The position numbers and the translations under genes are program-made. Below the pieces are notes generated by a model. It did not search any database. It was not told the DNA's origin and saw nothing but the letters and a program-made list of their open reading frames with translations. From assembly GCA_001804025.1 (NCBI GenBank), contig MHFC01000140.1, forward strand, positions 6,242 through 11,744: DNA of 5,503 bases, written 5' to 3'. Origin of the DNA: Omnitrophica bacterium GWA2_52_8. GTDB lineage: Bacteria; Omnitrophota; Omnitrophia; Omnitrophales; Aquincolibacteriaceae. Positions 1 to 5,503 of this stretch are shown piece after piece (position 1 is the first letter of the stretch; each line of letters opens with the position of its first letter).

Positions 1-20
1 TTAACCCGCAGGCAATCCCG

Positions 21-2168
21 ATGTTTTTGGTCAGCTCCTTGATTCTGGCCATCGGGTTTTTTGTTTTTCTCCAAAATAAATCCTCTCTGAACAATATTGT
101 TTTCTTCCTGTTTTGCCTCAGTCTGAACCTTTGGCTTTACGGCCGCGTTTTCATGTATTGTTCAAAAGAAGCCGAAACCGCGCTATGGATCGCGCGCCGC
201 GTCGCCAAATTGGGCGTCAGCCACATCGCCCCCCTGGTTTACACGTTTTCGGTTTTGTGGCTGGACCGTTATGAAAGACAGAAACCGTTCGTGATCGTGG
301 GTTTTGTCATGGCGCTGGCGGTTTATTTGACGACCAATTTTTCGCTCTTGGTCGTCACCTCGGTGCATAAGTACTTCTGGGGTTATTATCCCGTGTACGG
401 AATCGGCGGGAAGTTGTTTCTGGTTTTCTTTTTCTCTTATTTTACAGCCGCTTTTTATAATTTCTTCTCCGAATTAAGAAAAACACAAGACCCTATCCGG
501 AAAAAACAAATCCAACTGTGCACGGTCGCGTTTCTGATTTCCTTTACCGGGTCTTTTGATTATTTGCCGAAGGTCATTCATTACCCTTTGTACCCGTTTG
601 GGTACATGTCCGTTTTTATTTGGACCATGGTCATCGGTTATTCGATCGTAAAATATAAAGTCCTTGATATCCAGACCGTGGTCCACAAGACGGTCATGTG
701 GCTGCTTTCGTCATCCATTGTCGGAATTCCGATTATTTTGTTTTTTCATATTTTTAAAGATTGGGTTTACCATCTATCCAATCCCGGTTTTATCCTGGTG
801 CTCGGCGCGGTCGTCTTTTTGGGGGTGATTTATTTGCGGAACGTGCAGCCGCATATTGACGAATATTTTCAAAGGCGGAGCCGGGATCTGATCCAGGCCA
901 TGGAAAAATTTAATGACACGCTGGTGCATCATCGCAGCCTGCGTGAAATCACGCGGCACATTTTAATCACCATGGAAAAGGTCCTTTATGCCGGAAACGT
1001 ATCCTTGCTTCTGCGGGACCGGCAGCGCGGTATCTTTACGCTTGAGCATCTCGAGAATTACCGCGGCCAGGTCTTCGAATTGCCGGCGGCCGATCCTTTG
1101 GCTGTCTGGCTGGAACACAACGATCGTATCGTGCAGCGTGAATACCTGAGTTTGGACCCCGATCTGTTGCCGATCAAAAACGCGGGGCTGGAATTCTTCA
1201 ACCGTTCACAAGCGTTGCTGGCGGTGCCGCTGATTATCGGGCAGCAGGTGATCGGTATTCTCAGTCTGGGACAAAAAGAAAACCTCCAGGGCTACCGGCC
1301 GGCAGACATCAACTTTCTGACGGATCTGCGGCGCAGTGCGGCGATCGCCCTTTCAAATGCGATGCATCTCGAAGCCGAGCAGGAGAGTTTGCGCCGATGG
1401 AACGAGGACCTGGAAAAGAAGGTGGATGAGCGTACCGAAGAATTAAAACATATGCAGGCGCAGCTGATTCAGGCGGAAAAGATGGCGACAATGGGAACGC
1501 TTTCGGGGGGTGTGGCCCATGAAATCAACAATCCGCTGGCCGCGATTTTAGCCAATGCCCAGCTGTTAAAAATGGAGGCGACAGGCGATGATCTGGAGTC
1601 CCTGCAGCTGATCGAAGAGGGCGCGAAGCGCTGCCAGATGATTGTGCAAAAACTCATGAAGTATTCGCGTAAGTCGATCGAAACGGAACAGATGTCGGAA
1701 ATCTCCCTTAAAAAAGTCATCCGGAATGTCGTTTCAATGCTCGAATACCAGATGAATCAGGAGAATGTCAAAATTGTCCTGGATATTCCCGATCTCGAAC
1801 CGGTTCAGGGCATTCAAAACGAACTTGAGCAGGTTTTTACGAATTTGCTTGTCAATTCCCGCGACGCCTTAAAGGGAAAAGAAGGGGAGGCGTTCATTAA
1901 AATCAGGGCCTTTCAGGACGCCGGCAAGGTGTGCGTGACGGTTGAAGATAACGGTCTGGGGATTGCGAAGCATCATCTGACAAAAATATTCGACCCTTTT
2001 TTTACCACCAAAGATGTCGGCAAGGGGACGGGTTTGGGACTTGCGGTGTCCTACGGGATTTTGCAGAAGCATCATTGTCAGGTGGCCGTTCAATCGACAG
2101 AGGGACAGGGAACCGTCTTTACGTTGAGTTTTCCGAAAAACGGCGTTCAGACAGAGAAAAGTCTGTAA
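21..2168 (+). CDS. Multi-pass membrane sensor histidine kinase (7TM-type sensor, GAF, HisKA, HATPase_c), kinase 1; 5' end possibly incomplete
   Basis: Sensor kinase predicted to autophosphorylate a histidine and pass the phosphate to a receiver, most likely the one encoded 24 bases downstream. Residues 1-212 hold about seven hydrophobic helices (near 1-18, 25-44, 66-82, 90-112, 131-150, 165-183, 193-212), and two more lie at 224-244 and 255-272. The motif KYKVLDI (211-217) after helix 7 is typical of 7TM-type kinases. A GAF-like domain covers about 300-447 and a charged coiled coil 448-486. The HisKA motif is HEINNPL with phosphoacceptor His500; Asn504 at H+4 suggests phosphatase activity too. 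HATPase_c boxes are N (Asn608/Asn612), G1 (DNGLG, 643-647), F (FDPFFTTK, 657-664) and G2 (GKGTGLGL, 667-674). The HGG usual after the G2 helix is replaced by KHHCQ. The frame is open back to base 3, and alignment with kinase 2 suggests 8-9 residues are missing from this ATG, so the true start is probably just outside the window. Function is sure; the signal is unknown. Confidence 0.93.
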   Translation: MFLVSSLILAIGFFVFLQNKSSLNNIVFFLFCLSLNLWLYGRVFMYCSKEAETALWIARRVAKLGVSHIAPLVYTFSVLWLDRYERQKPFVIVGFVMALAVYLTTNFSLLVVTSVHKYFWGYYPVYGIGGKLFLVFFFSYFTAAFYNFFSELRKTQDPIRKKQIQLCTVAFLISFTGSFDYLPKVIHYPLYPFGYMSVFIWTMVIGYSIVKYKVLDIQTVVHKTVMWLLSSSIVGIPIILFFHIFKDWVYHLSNPGFILVLGAVVFLGVIYLRNVQPHIDEYFQRRSRDLIQAMEKFNDTLVHHRSLREITRHILITMEKVLYAGNVSLLLRDRQRGIFTLEHLENYRGQVFELPAADPLAVWLEHNDRIVQREYLSLDPDLLPIKNAGLEFFNRSQALLAVPLIIGQQVIGILSLGQKENLQGYRPADINFLTDLRRSAAIALSNAMHLEAEQESLRRWNEDLEKKVDERTEELKHMQAQLIQAEKMATMGTLSGGVAHEINNPLAAILANAQLLKMEATGDDLESLQLIEEGAKRCQMIVQKLMKYSRKSIETEQMSEISLKKVIRNVVSMLEYQMNQENVKIVLDIPDLEPVQGIQNELEQVFTNLLVNSRDALKGKEGEAFIKIRAFQDAGKVCVTVEDNGLGIAKHHLTKIFDPFFTTKDVGKGTGLGLAVSYGILQKHHCQVAVQSTEGQGTVFTLSFPKNGVQTEKSL

Positions 2169-2184
2169 TTTTAAGAACCTAATC

Positions 2185-2188
2185 GGGA
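2185..2188 (+). promoter_or_regulatory. Weak Shine-Dalgarno sequence for receiver 1
   Basis: GGGA lies only four bases before the ATG at 2193, followed by an A-run. The spacing is short for a Shine-Dalgarno site. Translation may therefore depend partly on coupling with kinase 1, which ends 24 bases upstream. No promoter or terminator is visible in the gap. Confidence 0.4.
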
Positions 2189-2192
2189 AAAA

Positions 2193-2573
2193 ATGCCGAA
2201 GAAGATACTGATTATAGACGATGAAGAGATCTTGATTAAAACGCTTCTGCGTCTGTTCGAGAAAAACGGGTATGAGGCTGCTGCGGCAATGAGCGGGGAT
2301 GAGGCGCTGCGGCTGGCGGAAGAAAACGGTCCTTTTGACCTCGTGGTTTGTGATATGCGCATGCCCGGATATAACGGTGTTGAGCTCATAAAACGAATGG
2401 AAGAGGTGTATTCGGCCCGCTATAAATGCAGGGTTCCGGTAATTTTTTTGACCGGCTTTGCGGACGAAACGCTGGAGGCACAGGCACAATTGCTGAATCC
2501 CGTCGCCTACATGTATAAACCGTTTGATATTTCTGAATTGTTCCGGCAGGTTCATGAAACGGTTTCAAAATAA
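2193..2573 (+). CDS. Single-domain (CheY-like) response regulator, receiver 1
   Basis: Stand-alone receiver domain of 126 residues, about the length of one REC domain, with no output domain. It should accept phosphate from a histidine kinase, most likely kinase 1 directly upstream. The acidic Mg-binding pair is Asp9/Asp10, the phosphoacceptor is Asp54 (in VCDMRMPG), the switch Thr is Thr87 (FLTG), the aromatic switch residue is Tyr106, and the conserved Lys-Pro is Lys109-Pro110 (YKPFD). All are present, so it should be phosphorylatable. A slightly lengthened stretch at about 70-80 (EEVYSARYKCR) separates helix 3 from strand 4. Without a DNA-binding or enzymatic domain it must act by protein contact or as a relay intermediate; the partner is not identifiable here. 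ATG 2193 is chosen because it puts the KKILIIDDEE strand 1 at the very N-terminus, as in the family. Confidence 0.94.
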   Translation: MPKKILIIDDEEILIKTLLRLFEKNGYEAAAAMSGDEALRLAEENGPFDLVVCDMRMPGYNGVELIKRMEEVYSARYKCRVPVIFLTGFADETLEAQAQLLNPVAYMYKPFDISELFRQVHETVSK

Positions 2574-2603
2574 TCAGAGCGCCTGTTAACGGACAGCCTT
2601 AAT

Positions 2604-2608
2604 AAGGA
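2604..2608 (+). promoter_or_regulatory. Shine-Dalgarno AAGGA supporting the GTG start of kinase 2
   Basis: AAGGA ends ten bases before the GTG at 2619 but 16 bases before the next in-frame ATG at 2625. This favours GTG as the start. AAGG can pair with CCTT on either side (2597-2600 and 2611-2614), so the site could be partly masked in the transcript. Confidence 0.5.
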
Positions 2609-2618
2609 CGCCTTTTCT

Positions 2619-4931
2619 GTGGAAATGATCTTTGTGTACGCCGGACTTGTGAACGCCATCACAAGCTTTATATTGGGTGCGATCGTTTTGGGGGCCAATT
2701 ATAAAGCTTCTATCGCACGATGGTTTTCGCTTTCCGCATTCGGAATCACATACTGGTCGATTCATTATGCCCTGTGGCTTCAAGCGGGTGATGCCGCTCA
2801 GGTGCTTATGCACTTACGCCATTCGCTTGCCGGGTCGATTGTTATTCCCACGGCTTTTTTAATTTTCACCCACCGTTTTTTAGACAAAAAAAACCCGTTC
2901 ATCGAATGGCTGAGCGGCATGCTCGGCGGATGCCTGATGTTTACGGTCTTTACGCCGTATTTTATCCGCAAGCTCCACCCCGTCTTATTTTTTGATTATT
3001 GGCCTGTGCCCGCATTTTTTGCTCACGTCATGATGGTCTATTTTATGGTCAGCGCGGCCTATGCTTTTACGGTCCTGTGGCAGTCCCTGCGCGCGCAAGA
3101 CGGGGTCAAACGCAATCAAACAAAATATGTTTTTTTCGGCACGTTGATTGGTTTTGCGGGCGGCGCGACAAATTATTTGTTGTGGTACGGGATTCCGGTG
3201 CCGCCCTACCTCAATATTCTGGTCAGTCTTTATGTGTTTATCGCGGCTTACGCAATCGCGCGTTACCGGCTGATGAATATTCACATTATTCTGCGCAGGG
3301 TGATGGTGGCGGCCGGTTTGTTTGCATTGGTTTTGTGTGTTTTTATGACGCTTCGATACTTGCTTACCCGATGGCTTGGCGGCCTGTTTGGGTTCGGTGC
3401 GGGCTGGGCTTCGGCCGTCAGCCTGTTTGTCCTTGTTTTTGCGTACGAGGATATGCGGAAATTGTTGATCAATGCTACAGACCGTTTCCTCTTTCAGAAG
3501 AATTACAACTACCAGAAGATTTTAAAAGATGCGTCTGCGGGGCTGTCTAAAATCGAAAGCCTTGACCATTTACTGCGGTTGGTCGTTCACTTCGTCACCA
3601 TGAAGATGCGCATTTCAAATGCTGGGATTTTGACGCGGCTGCGGGATTCCGATGAATATTTGCTCTGTTATCAGCGCGGCTATGAAAAAAATTATCTCGA
3701 ATACCGGCTCAAACCCTCCGATGCGCTGATCGCCTATTTGAGCCGTGAAAAAGAGGCCGTCAATATCAACCGCGTTCAGGAATATATGCAGTCCGGAGTC
3801 CGGCGCCTGAAAAAAAACAGGCCGTTCGAGGCTTACGATTTCCAGGCCGTCTATGACAAGATGAAAGAATTAAAGGCCGTGTCCTGTGTGCCGAGTTTTC
3901 TCGGCAAAACGCTGCAGAATGTTCTTGTGCTGGGCGACAAAAAATCGGGAGATCTTTATACGGATGAAGATATGAGCATTCTTTATACGCTTGCGCAGGA
4001 ATCGGCGATTGCGATTGAAAATGCCCGGCTTTATGACGAGGCGGTCAATAAATCCTATGAGCTTGAAAGGATCAATGAGCAGTTGGAATACTCAAAAGGT
4101 TTGCTGATCAATGCCTTGCGTGAGACGGAAGTGGCCAATAAACAGCTGAAAGACACCCAAGCCCAGCTGATTCATGAGCAAAAAATGGCGACCCTCGGCC
4201 GCCTGGCAGCGTCGGTCGGGCATGAAGTCAACAACCCCTTAACGATTCTTTCCATGAATGTGTCGCGGGCCATTCTTAAATACCGCAAAGATCCAGGTTT
4301 GAAAGTCGGCGAGATTTTGGAGCTGTTTTCAAAAATGGAGCAAAATATCGGGCGTATCAAAGCGGTGGTCAATACGCTGACGGGACTGCTGAAGCGTTCC
4401 GAAAAGGGAAAGTTCGAACCGCTGTCGCTGAAAATTATACTGGAAGAAACTCTTCCTCTCGTTCAATTTCAGACTTATTTGGATAATTTGACCGGAACAC
4501 AGGTAGAGTTTGATATCCCCGGCAATATCCCCCTCATTAAGGGGGACCTGGAGCGCCTGCAGGAGGTATTTTTAAATTTATTTATCAATGCTTATCACGC
4601 CATGGAGGGCCGGCGCAACCGCCGTATTGCGGTCTCCGCAAAAATCGATACGGGCGACGACCGTTTCATTACCGTCCGTTTTGCGGATAACGGCTGCGGC
4701 ATGAGCGAAGAAGTCATGGCCAAAATTTTTAACTACGGATATACGACAAAACCTCCGGGCCGCGGCTCAGGCATGGGGCTTTATATGTGCAAATACATTA
4801 TCGAGCTTCACGGCGGCAGCATGGCGGTCGAAAGTAAAGCCGGGGAAGGGACGACGTTCATTCTTAAACTTCCCGTTTATGAAGAAGAAAATTCTGCTTC
4901 CGAGCAACCTGTCCGTAAAGCGACGGGATAG
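2619..4931 (+). CDS. Multi-pass membrane sensor histidine kinase (7TM-type sensor, GAF, HisKA, HATPase_c), kinase 2
   Basis: Second sensor kinase of 770 residues with the same plan as kinase 1. Hydrophobic helices lie near 5-26, 33-53, 67-86, 95-115, 131-155, 168-188 and 196-216, and a further pair at 227-249 and 258-278. RYRLMNI (215-221) follows helix 7, and ATDRFLFQKNY (286-296) marks the exit from the membrane towards a GAF-like domain (about 296-470). A coiled coil covers about 471-520. HisKA has GHEVNNPL with phosphoacceptor His535 and Asn539 at H+4. HATPase_c boxes are N (Asn653/Asn657), G1 (DNGCG, 690-694), F in the variant form FNYGYTTK (704-711), G2 (GRGSGMGL, 714-721) and a standard HGG (731-733). 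All residues needed for activity appear present. The start is GTG 2619, supported by AAGGA ten bases upstream; ATG 2625 is the alternative and changes only two residues. It lies 45 bases after receiver 1 and 52 before receiver 2, its likely partner. The stimulus is unknown. Confidence 0.94.
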   Translation: MEMIFVYAGLVNAITSFILGAIVLGANYKASIARWFSLSAFGITYWSIHYALWLQAGDAAQVLMHLRHSLAGSIVIPTAFLIFTHRFLDKKNPFIEWLSGMLGGCLMFTVFTPYFIRKLHPVLFFDYWPVPAFFAHVMMVYFMVSAAYAFTVLWQSLRAQDGVKRNQTKYVFFGTLIGFAGGATNYLLWYGIPVPPYLNILVSLYVFIAAYAIARYRLMNIHIILRRVMVAAGLFALVLCVFMTLRYLLTRWLGGLFGFGAGWASAVSLFVLVFAYEDMRKLLINATDRFLFQKNYNYQKILKDASAGLSKIESLDHLLRLVVHFVTMKMRISNAGILTRLRDSDEYLLCYQRGYEKNYLEYRLKPSDALIAYLSREKEAVNINRVQEYMQSGVRRLKKNRPFEAYDFQAVYDKMKELKAVSCVPSFLGKTLQNVLVLGDKKSGDLYTDEDMSILYTLAQESAIAIENARLYDEAVNKSYELERINEQLEYSKGLLINALRETEVANKQLKDTQAQLIHEQKMATLGRLAASVGHEVNNPLTILSMNVSRAILKYRKDPGLKVGEILELFSKMEQNIGRIKAVVNTLTGLLKRSEKGKFEPLSLKIILEETLPLVQFQTYLDNLTGTQVEFDIPGNIPLIKGDLERLQEVFLNLFINAYHAMEGRRNRRIAVSAKIDTGDDRFITVRFADNGCGMSEEVMAKIFNYGYTTKPPGRGSGMGLYMCKYIIELHGGSMAVESKAGEGTTFILKLPVYEEENSASEQPVRKATG
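4528..4546 (+). repeat. Perfect 7-bp GC-rich inverted repeat inside kinase 2
   Basis: TCCCCCT (4528-4534) and AGGGGGA (4540-4546) are exact reverse complements around a five-base loop. They lie in codons about 637-643, near the start of the HATPase_c domain. No T-run follows, so this is not an intrinsic terminator. It may be a chance product of codon choice. Confidence 0.6.
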
Positions 4932-4983
4932 CCGCCGCATCATGAAATAAACTGATATCAAAATAGGATGACCCCGGCCCCCG

Positions 4984-5346
4984 ATGAAGAAACTGCTGAT
5001 TATTGATGATGAAGAAGGGATTGTGCAGGAAGTGCGGGATTATTTTTCTGAGGAAGGCTGGGAAGTTTATTCGGCCTACACCGGGAAAAAAGGCCTGGAC
5101 TTATTGAACGAAGTGAAAGGGGATGTGTTAATTCTTGATATCAAATTACCCGATATGTCAGGTGTCCATTTGCTCAAAATAAGCAAAGAACTGCAGCCTG
5201 CCATGAAGGTGATCTTGAATACGGGCTACGTCGACCAAAGCACTTTTGATGATGTCGAAAAATTAAAGCCCGACGCTTTTCTGCAAAAGCCGTTTAACCT
5301 CATGAAACTGAGCGATGAAGTTTCCCGCCTTTCAAAGGCCGGTTAG
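4984..5346 (+). CDS. Single-domain (CheY-like) response regulator, receiver 2
   Basis: Stand-alone receiver of 120 residues with no output domain, probably phosphorylated by kinase 2, which ends 52 bases upstream. It has the acidic pair Asp8/Asp9, phosphoacceptor Asp52 (ILDIKLPD), switch Thr80 (NTG), aromatic Phe99 and Lys102-Pro103 (LQKPF). All catalytic residues are therefore intact. It resembles receiver 1 in the N-terminal strand (KKLLIIDDEE) but diverges elsewhere, notably at the helix 4 to strand 5 surface that usually contacts targets, so the two receivers probably have different partners. ATG 4984 is the only sensible start, because an in-frame TGA lies at 4969-4971. Its ribosome binding site is poor: the nearest purine-rich element is AGGA at 4965-4968, 15 bases away. 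The gene may rely on coupling or on leaderless-like initiation. Function as a receiver is sure; the downstream role is unknown. Confidence 0.94.
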   Translation: MKKLLIIDDEEGIVQEVRDYFSEEGWEVYSAYTGKKGLDLLNEVKGDVLILDIKLPDMSGVHLLKISKELQPAMKVILNTGYVDQSTFDDVEKLKPDAFLQKPFNLMKLSDEVSRLSKAG

Positions 5347-5352
5347 CAGTTC
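5343..5352 (+). repeat. 10-base direct repeat TTAGCAGTTC, copy 1
   Basis: TTAGCAGTTC overlaps the stop codon of receiver 2 and recurs exactly at 5437-5446, 94 bases further on. The two copies bracket most of the non-coding gap. It could be a protein-binding direct repeat, a footprint of a small duplication, or chance. Confidence 0.4.
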
Positions 5353-5364
5353 CGCTCAAATTCT

Positions 5365-5408
5365 AACAGCTTAGATCATTTTTTATCAGTCTTCTGAAAA
5401 GAGCTGTT
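5365..5408 (+). repeat. 7-bp inverted repeat with a 30-base loop (weak terminator or operator candidate)
   Basis: AACAGCT (5365-5371) and AGCTGTT (5402-5408) are exact reverse complements. The loop contains T6 (5379-5384) and a small inner stem TCAG/CTGA (5386-5389 with 5394-5397). No T-run follows the outer stem, so a standard intrinsic terminator is not supported. The symmetric arms could equally be an operator. Confidence 0.35.
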
Positions 5409-5436
5409 CGTAGCTAGTACCCTTTCAAGATTGGAT

Positions 5437-5446
5437 TTAGCAGTTC
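5437..5446 (+). repeat. 10-base direct repeat TTAGCAGTTC, copy 2
   Basis: Exact second copy of the sequence at 5343-5352, lying about 50 bases before the start codon of the downstream gene. Confidence 0.4.
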
Positions 5447-5456
5447 ATGATAAAGG

Positions 5457-5497
5457 TCGATACCTCTACAGGTTTTAATGCAACCGAGGAGGATCGA
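5457..5497 (+). promoter_or_regulatory. Candidate stem-loop masking the Shine-Dalgarno sequence of the downstream gene
   Basis: TCGAT (5457-5461) can pair with ATCGA (5493-5497). After a single bulged A (5462), CCTC (5463-5466) pairs with GAGG (5489-5492), giving nine Watson-Crick pairs that enclose part of the Shine-Dalgarno sequence. The same ACCT segment (5462-5465) can instead pair with AGGT just upstream (5454-5457) or just downstream (5470-5473). Mutually exclusive folds are therefore possible. The pairing is seen in the sequence; any regulatory role is inference. Confidence 0.35.
5486..5492 (+). promoter_or_regulatory. Strong Shine-Dalgarno sequence GAGGAGG for the downstream gene
   Basis: GAGGAGG sits six bases before ATG 5499, close to ideal spacing. 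It is much the strongest ribosome binding site in the window and shows that a gene starts at the right edge. An in-frame ATG at 5478 lies upstream of this site and is therefore the less likely start. Confidence 0.75.
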
Positions 5498-5498
5498 G

Positions 5499-5503
5499 AT
5501 GAA
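5499..5503 (+). CDS. Start of a downstream gene, cut by the window edge
   Basis: Only ATG and two further bases are visible, so no product can be named. The gene is supported by the strong GAGGAGG six bases upstream. Being co-directional with the two-component genes, it is a candidate output partner for the receivers, but the 152-base gap makes an independent unit just as likely. Confidence 0.6.

Larger units (their letters stand above)
5347..5498 (+). other. Intergenic region of 152 bases
   Basis: No open reading frame of note, RNA gene or mobile element is visible. It holds a 7-bp inverted repeat with a 30-base loop, a direct-repeat copy and a candidate stem-loop over the next gene's ribosome binding site. 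It is the longest gap in the window, so it is the most likely place for an operon boundary. Neither a clear sigma-70 promoter nor a hairpin plus T-run terminator is recognisable. Confidence 0.6.

Noticed and set aside
1869..2555. Minus-strand open frame of 228 codons
   Set aside because: It lies entirely opposite the 3' end of kinase 1 and receiver 1. Its translation shows no domain pattern, and both plus-strand genes here have all their conserved motifs.
2985..3284. Minus-strand open frame of 99 codons
   Set aside because: Shadow of the kinase 2 membrane region, with low-complexity polar composition and no ribosome binding site support.
2999..3550. Plus-strand open frame of 183 codons in the -1 frame of kinase 2
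   Set aside because: It falls wholly inside kinase 2 and the translation is Cys/Arg-rich without recognisable motifs. The kinase frame keeps the membrane helices and linker motif across the same stretch.
4561..4590. Internal translation start in kinase 2 after AGGAGGT
   Set aside because: The nearest ATG (4588) is 20 bases beyond the purine run, and the stretch is normal HATPase_c coding sequence around the N box.
5365..5408. Rho-independent terminator after receiver 2
   Set aside because: The outer stem is 7 bp with a 30-base loop and no T-run follows. The T6 is inside the loop, and the inner 4-bp stem is too weak.
5423..5454. Sigma-70 promoter for the downstream gene (TTCAAG or TTGGAT as -35, GATAAA as -10)
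   Set aside because: Matches are only about half of each consensus hexamer and the spacings (about 19 or 12 bases) are off the optimum. Not better than chance.
5478..5480. ATG 5478 as start of the downstream gene
   Set aside because: It is in frame with ATG 5499 but has no purine-rich site upstream, whereas GAGGAGG is ideally placed for 5499.
1..5503. CRISPR array, tRNA/rRNA gene, insertion sequence or phage element
   Set aside because: No regularly spaced repeats, cloverleaf-like segments, transposase or integrase motifs, or terminal inverted repeats were seen on either strand.

Overview
The window reads as a bacterial signalling locus: two sensor histidine kinases and two single-domain response regulators in the order HK, RR, HK, RR. 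All are on the plus strand with gaps of 24, 45 and 52 bases, so they are probably one operon. Base composition is roughly balanced. The long membrane-embedded sensor type and free-standing receivers are common in environmental Gram-negative lineages (deltaproteobacterial groups, Nitrospirota, Omnitrophota-like bacteria). I cannot assign a phylum from this sequence, and no gene has a recognisable classical name.

Layout. Bases 21-2168 encode kinase 1, whose frame is open to the left edge, so its true start may lie just outside. Bases 2193-2573 encode receiver 1. Bases 2619-4931 encode kinase 2, with a GTG start. Bases 4984-5346 encode receiver 2. Bases 5347-5498 are non-coding. They contain a weak long-range inverted repeat, a 10-base direct repeat, and a possible stem-loop over a strong Shine-Dalgarno sequence just before the first codon of another gene at 5499, which is cut by the window edge.

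How the genes work together (inference). Both kinases have the same architecture: about nine membrane helices (a seven-helix sensor block plus a pair of helices), a GAF-like cytoplasmic domain, a coiled-coil linker, a HisKA dimerisation/phosphoacceptor domain and an HATPase_c domain. Each is followed by a CheY-like receiver with the full set of phosphorylation residues but no DNA-binding or enzymatic output domain. The simplest reading is two parallel or cross-talking phosphotransfer modules whose output is a protein-protein contact or a further relay component encoded elsewhere, possibly by the cut-off gene.

I found no mobile element, CRISPR array, tRNA/rRNA gene or convincing intrinsic terminator. 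The families are known ones. The less ordinary points are the duplicated HK-RR arrangement without any output domain, and the possible RNA structure over the ribosome binding site of the downstream gene.
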